NCBI GenBank assembly: GCA_910577335.1
Contig: CAJTMJ010000005.1
Coordinates: 58,338-122,337, forward strand
From: an uncultured Duncaniella sp.
Lineage (GTDB): Bacteria; Bacteroidota; Bacteroidia; Bacteroidales; Muribaculaceae
Direction of reading: 5' to 3'
DNA length: 64,000 bases
The notes under the pieces: model-generated
What the model was told of the DNA's origin: nothing
What the model saw: the letters and a program-made list of their open reading frames with translations, nothing else
The model's database searches: none
Program-made: the position numbers and the translations under genes
Shown: piece after piece, positions 42,847-52,002 of the stretch
How the letters are laid out: each line of letters starts with the position of its first letter
Position numbering within the stretch: the stretch's first letter is position 1

Positions 42847-44307
42847 ATGAAAACATTAAACGAGCTGCTCTCCCCGCTTGACATAGAACAGATTGTCGGC
42901 GATGACCATAAAGAGATTACGCATGTGACCTCCGACTCCCGAAATGTGGAGCCGGGCACACTTTTCATAGCCGTACCCGGTGTTAGCGTGGACGGACACA
43001 AATTCATCCCCATGGCAGAGGAGAAAGGGGCTTCCGCAATAGTGTGTGAACACCTTCCGGAGACACTTTCACCTTTGGTCACCTATATAGTTGTATCATC
43101 CTCGGCAATAGCTCTCGGATACCTCGCTTCACAGTGGTGGGACAACCCCTCACGCAAGCTCAAATTGGTGGGTGTGACCGGCACAAACGGCAAGACCACA
43201 ACTGCCACATTAATATATGAGATGGCTCGTCTAATGGGACATAAGGCAGGTTTGCTCTCCACAGTGTGCAATTATGTGGAGACTACCCCCTATCCTACCG
43301 ACCACACTACCCCCGACCCGCTTACGCTCAACGAAATGCTCCACCGCATGGTGGAAGCTGGATGCGAATATGCGGCGATGGAGGTAAGCTCTCATGCAGC
43401 CGCCCAGCACCGCATCGCCGGACTGCACTTTGTAGGGGGTGTGTTCACCAATCTCACACGCGACCATCTTGACTACCACAAGACTTTTGAAGCATATTTG
43501 GAGGCAAAGAAATCATTTTTTGACATGCTTCCACGCTCAGCCTTCGCACTCACCAACGATGATGACAAGGTGGGTGAAGTAATGCTCCAGAACACTCTTG
43601 CCGGGAGATACACCTACTCACTCCGCAGCGAAGCTGATTTCAGAGGTAAAATCGTGGAACAACGGCTTGACGGAACGCTGCTATCGCTCAACGGATGTGA
43701 AGTGGAGACATTATTCACCGGCAAATTCAATGCCTACAACCTCACTGCCGTATATGGCGCATCTATACTTCTCGGCTGGGAAAAAGAAGAGGTGTTACGC
43801 AACATCTCACGGCTCGTGCCTGTAGCCGGACGCTTCCAAGCATTCCATTCGCCCAAGGGGTTCACAGCCATAGTGGATTACGCACACACTCCCGACGCAG
43901 TGGTGAATGTGCTTAACGCCATACGTGAAGTGATAGGCAAAGAGGGTGAAATAATCACCGTGGTCGGAGCCGGCGGCAACCGTGATAAAGGGAAACGCCC
44001 CATCATGGCACGCGAAGCAGCCGCCCGCAGCGAACGGGTGATACTGACATCCGACAATCCCCGCTTCGAGGAACCAGAAGATATCCTCGCTGACATGGAA
44101 ACCGGACTGAACGCAGAGGCTCGCACCCGCACACTCCACATCACCGACCGCCGTCAGGCTATAAAAACCGCCTGCGCGCTTGCCAAACCGGGCACAGTGA
44201 TACTGATTGCCGGAAAAGGACATGAGGACTACCAAGAGATAAAAGGTGTGAAACATCACTTTGACGACCGAGAGGTAGTAATGGAGATTATTAAAGAGAA
44301 CGTATAG
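42847..44307 (+). CDS. murE: UDP-MurNAc-tripeptide synthetase MurE
   Basis: 486 residues. ATP loop GVTGTNGKTTTA (near 116) and the DNPR motif (LTSDNPRFEEP) are present. The latter marks use of meso-diaminopimelate as third residue (family knowledge). Adds it to UDP-MurNAc-L-Ala-D-Glu in the cytoplasm. 28 nt after ftsI. Confidence 0.95.
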   Translation: MKTLNELLSPLDIEQIVGDDHKEITHVTSDSRNVEPGTLFIAVPGVSVDGHKFIPMAEEKGASAIVCEHLPETLSPLVTYIVVSSSAIALGYLASQWWDNPSRKLKLVGVTGTNGKTTTATLIYEMARLMGHKAGLLSTVCNYVETTPYPTDHTTPDPLTLNEMLHRMVEAGCEYAAMEVSSHAAAQHRIAGLHFVGGVFTNLTRDHLDYHKTFEAYLEAKKSFFDMLPRSAFALTNDDDKVGEVMLQNTLAGRYTYSLRSEADFRGKIVEQRLDGTLLSLNGCEVETLFTGKFNAYNLTAVYGASILLGWEKEEVLRNISRLVPVAGRFQAFHSPKGFTAIVDYAHTPDAVVNVLNAIREVIGKEGEIITVVGAGGNRDKGKRPIMAREAAARSERVILTSDNPRFEEPEDILADMETGLNAEARTRTLHITDRRQAIKTACALAKPGTVILIAGKGHEDYQEIKGVKHHFDDREVVMEIIKENV

Positions 44308-44335
44308 GTAGAACCGAAAAAATAACGATAGAAAA

Positions 44336-45604
44336 GTGCTTTACTCACTATTTGATTTATTACAGGATTATAACTTCCCCGGATCACGACTCATGAGCTA
44401 CATCACCTTCCGCTCAGGAGCCGCATTGCTGCTGTCGCTGTTTATCGCATTGGTGTTCGGGCGGAAAATCATTGACAGATTGCAGTTGATGCAGGTAGGT
44501 GAGATTATCCGTGACCTCGGACTTGAAGGACAGATGCAGAAGAAAGGCACCCCCACTATGGGTGGCGTCATAATAATCATATCCATCATCATCCCATGCC
44601 TCCTTGTGGGCGACCTCAGCAATATATACATGCTGCTGATGCTCATCTCCACAATCTGGCTCGGCACTCTCGGATTCTGCGATGACTATATCAAAGTCAA
44701 GAAGCATGACAAGGAGGGTATGAAGGGGAAATTCAAAATCATAGGTCAGGTAGGTCTTGGACTTATGGTGGGTCTGACCATGTATCTCAGCCCTGACATA
44801 ACCCAGCGTCAGGTATCGGTGGTGCGTGAGTCAATGACAGTTGACACGGAGAGTGTAGCCGTTCAGGAGACGCAGGACGAAAAATCGACACAGACCACTA
44901 TCCCGTTTGTCAAAAACAACAACTTCGACTATGCGTATCTCACACAATGGATGGGTGACAATGCGCAGACAGGCGGATGGATACTATTTATATTAGTGGT
45001 GATACTCGCAGTCGCCGCAACAAGCAACGGAGCCAATCTTACCGACGGTCTCGACGGACTGTGTGCGGGAACCTCAGCAATAATATGCGTGGCACTCGCC
45101 ATCATGGCATATCTCGGCGGCAATGTGATATATTCCACATATTTAGATATAATGTATATACCGCAGTCGTCGGAATTAGTGGTGTTCATGTCGGCATTCA
45201 TCGGCGCACTCATCGGGTTCCTGTGGTATAACGCCTATCCGGCACAAGTATTCATGGGGGACACCGGCTCACTCACCATCGGGGGTATCATAGCCGTGTT
45301 TGCCATCCTCATCCACAAGGAATTGCTCATACCCATCCTTTGCGCAATCTTCTTTGTGGAGGATCTCTCAGTGATGCTTCAAGTGGCATACTTCAAATTT
45401 ACCAAGAAAAAATACGGTGCCGGCAGACGCGTGTTTAAGATGACACCGCTGCACCACCATTTTCAAAAACCGGGCAACTCAGGAATCGAAGCCTTGATAC
45501 AGGTGCCCTTACGAGCCATTCCTGAATCAAAAATCGTGACCCGCTTCTGGATTATCGGCATATTCCTTGCCGTAATCACATTCGTAACACTCAAAATCCG
45601 CTAA
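44336..45604 (+). CDS. mraY: Phospho-MurNAc-pentapeptide transferase MraY
   Basis: 422 residues from a GTG start at 44336, chosen because MLYSLFDLLQDY matches the MraY N-terminus. Ten membrane helices; catalytic motifs DDYIK, NLTDGLDGL and the MTPLHHHF loop are present. An extra stretch of about 50 residues (near 150-200, with TVDTESVAVQETQDEKS) lies between helices. It makes the protein longer than E. coli MraY; this insertion is common in the phylum. Produces lipid I. Confidence 0.95.
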   Translation: MLYSLFDLLQDYNFPGSRLMSYITFRSGAALLLSLFIALVFGRKIIDRLQLMQVGEIIRDLGLEGQMQKKGTPTMGGVIIIISIIIPCLLVGDLSNIYMLLMLISTIWLGTLGFCDDYIKVKKHDKEGMKGKFKIIGQVGLGLMVGLTMYLSPDITQRQVSVVRESMTVDTESVAVQETQDEKSTQTTIPFVKNNNFDYAYLTQWMGDNAQTGGWILFILVVILAVAATSNGANLTDGLDGLCAGTSAIICVALAIMAYLGGNVIYSTYLDIMYIPQSSELVVFMSAFIGALIGFLWYNAYPAQVFMGDTGSLTIGGIIAVFAILIHKELLIPILCAIFFVEDLSVMLQVAYFKFTKKKYGAGRRVFKMTPLHHHFQKPGNSGIEALIQVPLRAIPESKIVTRFWIIGIFLAVITFVTLKIR

Positions 45605-45606
45605 AA

Positions 45607-46950
45607 ATGACAAAAAATCTCGTGATATTAGGTGGAGGTGAGAGCGGCGTAGGCGCTGCAATCCTCGGAAAAGTCAAAGGAATGAATGTATTCCTCAGCG
45701 ATTTCGGCACCATAGCTCCCAAGTATATCAAAATGCTTGACGACGAAGGTATAGAATGGGAGGAAGGGAAACACTCCATGGAACGCATCCTTGCCGCCGA
45801 TGAAGTGGTGAAAAGTCCGGGCATCGCACCTACCACTCCGGTAGTCAAAGCCATAATGGAGAAAGGCATACCCGTGATTTCGGAAATCGAATTTGCAGGA
45901 CGCTATACCAATGCGAAGATGGTATGTATCACCGGTAGTAACGGAAAGACTACCACCACCCTGCTCACTTACCACATATTAAAGAATGCAGGTATCAACG
46001 TGGGACTTGCCGGAAATGTCGGGCAGAGCTTGGCTTTGCAGGTGGCACGTGACAAGCATGACGTGTATGTGATAGAACTGTCGAGCTTCCAGCTGGAGAA
46101 CATGTATGACTTCCGTGCGAACATTGCTGTAATCCTCAACATCACCCCCGACCACCTCGACCGTTACGACTACAAGATGCAGAACTATATCAACGCCAAG
46201 TTCCGTATCCTCAACAACCAGACACCGCAAGACGCATTCATATATTGGCAGGATGACCCTGTGATACGCCGTCAGCTTGAACAGATACGCATAGAAGCGC
46301 AGTTGTTCCCATTTGCGGAACATAAGGAGGAGGGTGCGAAGGCATACGTTGACGATGAGTCAGACCTCGTAATCACCACCCCCGAGACATCGCTAAACAT
46401 GCCACGAGCCGAAATTTCGCTCAACGGACTGCATAATCTCTATAACTCCATGGCGGCAGCTCTGTCAGCATGTATACTCGACATAGACAAGGACGAGATA
46501 CGGGAGGCATTGAGCGACTTTGAAGGTGTGGAGCACCGGTTGGAATATGCCGGGACTGTTAACGGAGTGCGCTATATCAACGACTCCAAGGCTACAAATG
46601 TCAACTCATGCTGGTATGCTCTCGAATCAATGCCTGCCAACACCGTATTGATACTCGGTGGCAAGGATAAGGGTAATGACTATAACGAAATACTCCCACT
46701 TGTCAAGGAAAAAGTCAAAGCAATCATCTGCATGGGTAAGGACAATCAGAAACTGCTTGATTTCTTCAGCGGCGAAGTGGCAGAGATCTATGACACCCAC
46801 TCAATAAAGGATGCCATCGACACCGCACGACGCATATCAAACGAGGGTGACACCGTGTTACTCTCACCCTGCTGCGCAAGCTTCGACCTGTTCAAAAGTT
46901 ACGAGGATCGTGGCGAGCAATTTAAAGAACTTGTGAAAAATTTAAAATAA
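45607..46950 (+). CDS. murD: UDP-MurNAc-L-Ala--D-Glu ligase MurD
   Basis: 447 residues. ATP loop ITGSNGKTTTTLL near 104, plus the NITPDHLDRYD and INDSKATNVNS motifs of Mur ligases. Adds D-glutamate. Starts 2 nt after the mraY stop, and its own stop overlaps the ftsW start (TAATG). Confidence 0.95.
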   Translation: MTKNLVILGGGESGVGAAILGKVKGMNVFLSDFGTIAPKYIKMLDDEGIEWEEGKHSMERILAADEVVKSPGIAPTTPVVKAIMEKGIPVISEIEFAGRYTNAKMVCITGSNGKTTTTLLTYHILKNAGINVGLAGNVGQSLALQVARDKHDVYVIELSSFQLENMYDFRANIAVILNITPDHLDRYDYKMQNYINAKFRILNNQTPQDAFIYWQDDPVIRRQLEQIRIEAQLFPFAEHKEEGAKAYVDDESDLVITTPETSLNMPRAEISLNGLHNLYNSMAAALSACILDIDKDEIREALSDFEGVEHRLEYAGTVNGVRYINDSKATNVNSCWYALESMPANTVLILGGKDKGNDYNEILPLVKEKVKAIICMGKDNQKLLDFFSGEVAEIYDTHSIKDAIDTARRISNEGDTVLLSPCCASFDLFKSYEDRGEQFKELVKNLK

Positions 46951-48284
46951 TGGCTGTAGAACTCAACCCCGTCCTGACGGAGGAAAACAACATACCGGCT
47001 GCCAAACCTCAGGCAGTGGCGAAAGCCGATAAGCATATATGGGGGATATTTATTGCGCTATGCATAATATCCGTCATAGAACTTTACAGCGCTTCATCAC
47101 GAGAAGTGGCAAGCTCGTCGATAGGCGTTATGGGACCTATACTCCGCCACCTTGCCATGTTGTTGGGCGGGTTTGTGCTCGTATGGTTCTTCTCACGACG
47201 TCATTACAGCTATTTCATACCGTTCTCTATAGGATTCGCAGCCATTTCAGTTGCGATGATGCTTTATGTGATGTTTTTCGGTGATATAGTCAACGGTGCC
47301 CGGCGCTCACTCACAATATTGGGTATAGGTATCTACCCTGCCGAGATGGTCAAGATTTCCGCAGTGCTCATGATAGCTTTGGTGATGACATGGAACCAAA
47401 ATCCGAAGGATATCGGCATCACCAGCCGAGGTGTCATCTATTCAGGGCTTATAGTCCTTGGGCTTAGCGGATTGCTTATAGAGCAGGGGTTGACCAACAC
47501 ATTGCTGCTGCTTGCCATAAGTTACTCAATAATGATAATCGGTGGCGTGAAGTTGCTGCATCTCCTCGCTCTCACCGGCTTTTATGCCGTGTGCGGCGGA
47601 CTGTTTATCGGGTATCTGTATATATCGGAGGTACGGGAGATTCCAGCCGACGCAGAGCAACAAACAGAGCTTGCCACCGGCTCAGGAGCAAAGCATGAAT
47701 CACGAATAGCCACATGGATGGCACGTCTTGACCGTCACGGCTCGGATTCAATACCTAAATGGGAGATACCGGCAACCGGCAAAAACCGTCAGGAGATTTT
47801 GTCGTATATGGCTCAGGCGAACGGCGGTATCTACGGTGTGGGTCCGGGTAATTCTCGTGAGGCATCACGCCTTCCGCTCGCTTTCTCCGACTATATTTTC
47901 GCCATCGTGATAGAGGAACTCGGACTGATAGGTGGATTGGTGGTGCTGATGCTCTACCTCTGGCTGTTGGGACGAGCTTCAGGTATAGCCTCGCATTGCA
48001 ACCGCACATATCCGGCACTTATGGTTATGGGTATGGCTGTGATGATAGCGTTTCAAGCTTTATTCCACATGGGTATCGTCAGCGGGGTGTTCCCTGTTTC
48101 GGGGCAACCGCTACCGCTTATATCCAAAGGTGGAACTTCAATAGTGGTAACTGCGTTGGCGTTCGGTATCATGCTTTCAGTAAGTCGCACCGCCACCCGA
48201 CAGGGTAACAAGAAACAAGAAATCCGCGACGAGCTTGAATCCCTCCCCGAACAATTCCGCGACGAAAACCGTATGCAATTGTAA
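46950..48284 (+). CDS. ftsW: Septal SEDS peptidoglycan polymerase FtsW
   Basis: 444 residues. A short cytoplasmic start and ten membrane helices of the SEDS fold are visible. The motif NGARRSLTI lies near residue 112, and PLPLISKGGTSIVVTALAFG near the C-terminus. The large extracellular loop (about 225-300) is longer than in E. coli. Makes septal glycan with FtsI. Overlaps murD by 1 nt. Confidence 0.93.
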   Translation: MAVELNPVLTEENNIPAAKPQAVAKADKHIWGIFIALCIISVIELYSASSREVASSSIGVMGPILRHLAMLLGGFVLVWFFSRRHYSYFIPFSIGFAAISVAMMLYVMFFGDIVNGARRSLTILGIGIYPAEMVKISAVLMIALVMTWNQNPKDIGITSRGVIYSGLIVLGLSGLLIEQGLTNTLLLLAISYSIMIIGGVKLLHLLALTGFYAVCGGLFIGYLYISEVREIPADAEQQTELATGSGAKHESRIATWMARLDRHGSDSIPKWEIPATGKNRQEILSYMAQANGGIYGVGPGNSREASRLPLAFSDYIFAIVIEELGLIGGLVVLMLYLWLLGRASGIASHCNRTYPALMVMGMAVMIAFQALFHMGIVSGVFPVSGQPLPLISKGGTSIVVTALAFGIMLSVSRTATRQGNKKQEIRDELESLPEQFRDENRMQL

Positions 48285-48305
48285 AGACTTCAAAAGAGAA
48301 TCGAG

Positions 48306-49523
48306 ATGCAACAAAAAGAAAATCATAAAGCGACAGAGCCGATGAATCAAATGGATAATTGTCAATTCTTTGCAGAGCAAAGCGGCAGAGCCGATAAGTC
48401 AACTGTCAATTGTCAATTGAACGACTGTCCATTGTCTCGTGTTTTGATTTCCGGGGGTGGGACCGGGGGACATATATTTCCGGCGTTGTCTATCGCCAAT
48501 GCTATAAAGAGAAGAAATCCCGATGTCGAGATTCTATTTGTGGGAGCATTGGGACGTATGGAGATGGAACGTGTTCCCGCTGCCGGATATAAGATTGAAG
48601 GTCTGCCGGTTGCAGGATTTGACCGTAAACGTTTATGGCGCAACTTCGGAGTGCTCATTAAGCTATGGAAATCCCTCCGTAAAGCCCGCAAGATAGTTCG
48701 TGAATTCAAACCCGACATAGCCATCGGAGTGGGAGGATATGCCAGTGGTCCCGTGCTTAAACAAGCTCAGAAAAATGGTATCCCCACACTATTGCAAGAG
48801 CAGAACTCATACCCCGGCGTCACCAACAAGCTACTCGCCAAGAAAGCGAAAGCTATCTGTGTGGCATACGACGGGCTGGAGCGTTTCTTCCCCGCAGAGT
48901 CGATTGTCAAGACCGGGAACCCGGTACGCACCGATCTCGAAGGATGCAAACTCACACCTGCAGAGGCTAAAAAAGAGTTGGGATTTGACCCTGAAAAGAA
49001 GCTTATATTAGTGGTAGGTGGCAGCCTCGGGGCACGCACCGTAAACGAAGCCGTTGCAGCATCGCTCGACACCATTGCCAAAGAAGATGTGCAGCTGCTT
49101 TGGCAGACCGGACGCTACGGGGCAGACATGTTCCAAGGGAAAGCCAAGGAATATCCCAACGTCAAAGCCACAACCTTCATAACCCGCATGGACCTCGCCT
49201 ATCGTGCCGCCGACCTTGTGGTATCAAGAGCCGGAGCCGGGACAATATCGGAACTTCAGAATCTCGGAAAAGCCGTGATACTCATCCCGTCACCTAACGT
49301 GGCAGAGGATCACCAGCGACACAACGCCGAAGCGCTCTCAACCCGTGACGCAGCGGTGATGATTCTCGATGTCGATGCCGTGGCACAACTTCCGTCAACC
49401 TTGGTCGAGCTTATCAACGACGAGGATCGCCGGCATCGCCTTTCAGCCAACATAAAAGATATGGCTCTCACCTCGGCTGATGAAAAAATTGTAGATAAAG
49501 TATATGAAATAGTCGCAAAATAA
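48306..49523 (+). CDS. murG: UDP-GlcNAc lipid I transferase MurG with repeat-derived N-terminal extension
   Basis: The open frame is 405 residues. GGGTGGHIFPALSIAN begins near residue 50, where MurG normally begins within the first ten. Residues 1-42 come from composite-repeat copy B. A TTG at 48432-48434 is in frame and would give MSRVLISGGGTGG, a normal MurG start, so the coding region may truly begin there. The donor-site motifs (VGGSLGAR, SRAGAGTISEL, AEDHQRHNA) are intact. Makes lipid II at the inner membrane. Confidence 0.93.
   Translation: MQQKENHKATEPMNQMDNCQFFAEQSGRADKSTVNCQLNDCPLSRVLISGGGTGGHIFPALSIANAIKRRNPDVEILFVGALGRMEMERVPAAGYKIEGLPVAGFDRKRLWRNFGVLIKLWKSLRKARKIVREFKPDIAIGVGGYASGPVLKQAQKNGIPTLLQEQNSYPGVTNKLLAKKAKAICVAYDGLERFFPAESIVKTGNPVRTDLEGCKLTPAEAKKELGFDPEKKLILVVGGSLGARTVNEAVAASLDTIAKEDVQLLWQTGRYGADMFQGKAKEYPNVKATTFITRMDLAYRAADLVVSRAGAGTISELQNLGKAVILIPSPNVAEDHQRHNAEALSTRDAAVMILDVDAVAQLPSTLVELINDEDRRHRLSANIKDMALTSADEKIVDKVYEIVAK
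48352..48432. repeat. Composite MITE-like repeat, copy B (inside murG 5' end)
   Basis: The conserved core GCCGATAAGTC lies at 48390-48400, preceded by GTCAATTCTTTGCAGAGCAA (48361-48380) and followed by CTGTCAATTGTC units. Orientation is opposite to copies A and C. A degenerate second unit (GACAGAGCCGATGAATCAA, 48332-48350) lies just upstream. Confidence 0.75.
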
Positions 49524-49544
49524 CACTCTTAACATTCATTACTT

Positions 49545-50933
49545 ATGCAAGATATATCAACTATAGCAAACATATATTTCGTGGGAGCCGGAGGTATCGG
49601 CATGGCAGCCCTCGAACGTTATTTCCTCGCAAAAGGGAAGAATGTAGCCGGATATGACCGCACAAGCACCAAACTGACCGATGAGCTTGTGGCTGAAGGT
49701 GTAAAGATATCATTTAACGAGAGTGCGGAGTCGATTCCCGAAGAGTTCCGCAATCCGGCAGACACTTTGGTGATATATACCCCGGCGGTTCCTGCCGATC
49801 TGCCGATATTGCGTTATTTCCGTGAAAACGGATTTGAGGTGATGAAGCGCGCGCAGGCACTCGGCATCATAACTCGTGACTCCCGTTCACTCTGCTTCGC
49901 CGGCACACATGGCAAGACCACAACGTCATCAATGGCTGCGCACATACTGCAAAGCGGTTCGGTGGGATGCAACGCATTTCTCGGCGGCGAATTGAAAAAT
50001 TATAACTCCAACTTCATACTCACACCATCGTCAAACTATAGCGTGATTGAGGCAGACGAGTATGACCGCTCATTCCACCACCTGACTCCGACCATCGCGG
50101 TAATCACTGCTACCGACCCCGATCATCTCGATATATACGGTACAGAGGAAGCATATCTAGAAAGTTTCGCTCACTTCACTGAACTTATCCGACCCGAAGG
50201 GGCACTCATAGTACACGAAGGGCTGAAACTTAAACCTCGCCCCCAAAAAGGTGTGAGAGTCTACACATATTCCCGTGACAAAGGAGATTTTCATGCGGCT
50301 TATATACGCCGCCAGCCGGGCACTATAACATTCGATCTCATAACTCCAAGGGGCACCATACGCAACATCAATCTCGGTGTGCCTGTGGAAGTTAACATTG
50401 AGAATGCCATTGCTGCCGCAGCGGCTGTGTCTCTTACCGACGCTTTCGAGCCGGACGTGATACGTGAAGCCATAAGCTCATACCGTGGAACAAAACGGCG
50501 TTTCGAGTGTTGGTTAAAAGAGAATAACGGCACAGGACGTGTAATCATCGATGATTACGCCCATCATCCGGAGGAAATTCGCAACTCCATAGCTTCCGTG
50601 AAGGCTCTTTATCCCGGAAGGAAGCTTACGGTGGCGTTCCAGCCTCATCTCTACAGCCGCACACGTGATTTTGCTCCCGAGTTTGCCGACGCTCTTTCAG
50701 CTGCTGACACTCTGATACTCCTCGACATATATCCTGCAAGGGAAGAACCGATTCCCGGTGTGACCTCTGAAATTATTTTCAAAGATGTTAAATGCGATGA
50801 TAAAATCGTAATTAACAAAGAAAAATTGGCGGAAACACTGAAAAATCGTAACTTTGACATTCTATTGACAGTGGGTGCAGGTGACATTAATACTTACATC
50901 CCGGAAATTATTCAATTGACAATGGACAATTGA
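49545..50933 (+). CDS. murC: UDP-MurNAc--L-alanine ligase MurC
   Basis: 462 residues. The Rossmann motif VGAGGIGMA at the start, ATP loop AGTHGKTTTSS near 120, and DYAHHPEEI are present. Adds L-alanine to UDP-MurNAc. The last six codons (QLTMDN) and the stop are built from composite-repeat copy C, so the native C-terminus has been replaced or extended. 21 nt after murG. Confidence 0.95.
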   Translation: MQDISTIANIYFVGAGGIGMAALERYFLAKGKNVAGYDRTSTKLTDELVAEGVKISFNESAESIPEEFRNPADTLVIYTPAVPADLPILRYFRENGFEVMKRAQALGIITRDSRSLCFAGTHGKTTTSSMAAHILQSGSVGCNAFLGGELKNYNSNFILTPSSNYSVIEADEYDRSFHHLTPTIAVITATDPDHLDIYGTEEAYLESFAHFTELIRPEGALIVHEGLKLKPRPQKGVRVYTYSRDKGDFHAAYIRRQPGTITFDLITPRGTIRNINLGVPVEVNIENAIAAAAAVSLTDAFEPDVIREAISSYRGTKRRFECWLKENNGTGRVIIDDYAHHPEEIRNSIASVKALYPGRKLTVAFQPHLYSRTRDFAPEFADALSAADTLILLDIYPAREEPIPGVTSEIIFKDVKCDDKIVINKEKLAETLKNRNFDILLTVGAGDINTYIPEIIQLTMDN

Positions 50934-51021
50934 CAATGGACAGTTGACAATTTTCAATGGACAGTTGACAGTTGACTTATCGGCTTTGCTGATTTGCTCT
51001 GCAAAGATTTGACTGTTAATA
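50911..51021. repeat. Composite MITE-like repeat, copy C (murC 3' end to ftsQ)
   Basis: CAATTGACAATGGACA units from 50913 run through the murC stop. Then comes the core GACTTATCGGCTTTGCTG (50973-50990) with the small palindrome TTTGCTCTGCAAAG. There is no clear right arm, so this copy appears truncated. Confidence 0.75.
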
Positions 51022-51063
51022 ATTATTCAATGGAATGTTTACAATGGAAATTTTTTAATTTTG

Positions 51064-51969
51064 ATGCAAAATTATCTCAAAATAATATTCTCAGTTATGC
51101 TTTTGGCGTATTTGGTGATTGCTCTCACTCTTTCAGCTGGTGAGACGGATGCCGATACATGCCGTGGTATACACATCTCTGTGCTTGGGAGCGATTCTGA
51201 CAGACAATTCGTGTCAGCCGAGGAACTTGCGCATGAGATTGGCGATCTGCCCGACAAAGCCACCGGCATGAAGCTCACAAGCATCAACACGCAGGATATC
51301 CGTCGGACACTTTTAGCTTTAGACAAAGTGGAAGATGCGCAGGTTGTGCGTATGACCGACGGAACTATCCAGATAAAAGCTCAGCCGATAGTGCCTGTGG
51401 CGAGAATATTTGACAACGGGAAATCATATTACATCAACAAGATAGGTAAACGTGTCTCAACCAATGCCCGTTACCATAAGGATGTGCCGGTGATAGCCGG
51501 ACATTTCGACCCGGCTGACACGGTGTTCACCCCTCAGTCACTTCTCCCGCTGATCGACTATATAGCCTCCGATTCAGTGTGGAGCACATTCATCTCTATG
51601 ATCAAAGTCAAATCGCCGTCCGACATAATCCTTGTTCCCAACATAAAGGAACATGTGATAAACATCGGAGCACCGGCAGATTTCGACGATAAATTCAGCC
51701 GTCTGAAACGGTTCTATACGGAAGTCCTCCCCAAGCAGGGCTGGGAAAAATATGACACCCTGACCCTCAAATGGCGCGGACAATTAGTGGCAAGTAAACG
51801 AAAACGACATTCCGCACCGGTGGAATTCATGAAATATGAGGACGAGGAAGCAGTAGATACCGGGACAATGCTTGCAGGCGATGATGTCGCCCCGGGACAG
51901 ACGATGCCCGGAATCGAAGCTCACTCCGAAAAACCGATCCCTAAACAAATTATCACTCCGAAACCATAA
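51064..51969 (+). CDS. ftsQ: FtsQ-like cell division protein
   Basis: 301 residues from the ATG at 51064 (a TTG directly before it is the alternative). One N-terminal membrane helix (about 6-26), then a POTRA-type domain (about 60-120, with QDIRRTLLALDKVEDAQV) and the FtsQ beta domain ending near residue 250. A charged low-complexity tail follows. Joins FtsL and partners in the divisome. Separated from murC by the repeat. Confidence 0.88.
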   Translation: MQNYLKIIFSVMLLAYLVIALTLSAGETDADTCRGIHISVLGSDSDRQFVSAEELAHEIGDLPDKATGMKLTSINTQDIRRTLLALDKVEDAQVVRMTDGTIQIKAQPIVPVARIFDNGKSYYINKIGKRVSTNARYHKDVPVIAGHFDPADTVFTPQSLLPLIDYIASDSVWSTFISMIKVKSPSDIILVPNIKEHVINIGAPADFDDKFSRLKRFYTEVLPKQGWEKYDTLTLKWRGQLVASKRKRHSAPVEFMKYEDEEAVDTGTMLAGDDVAPGQTMPGIEAHSEKPIPKQIITPKP

Positions 51970-52002
51970 CTTGCAAATTATAATCCTCCAATCCTACCGT
52001 CC

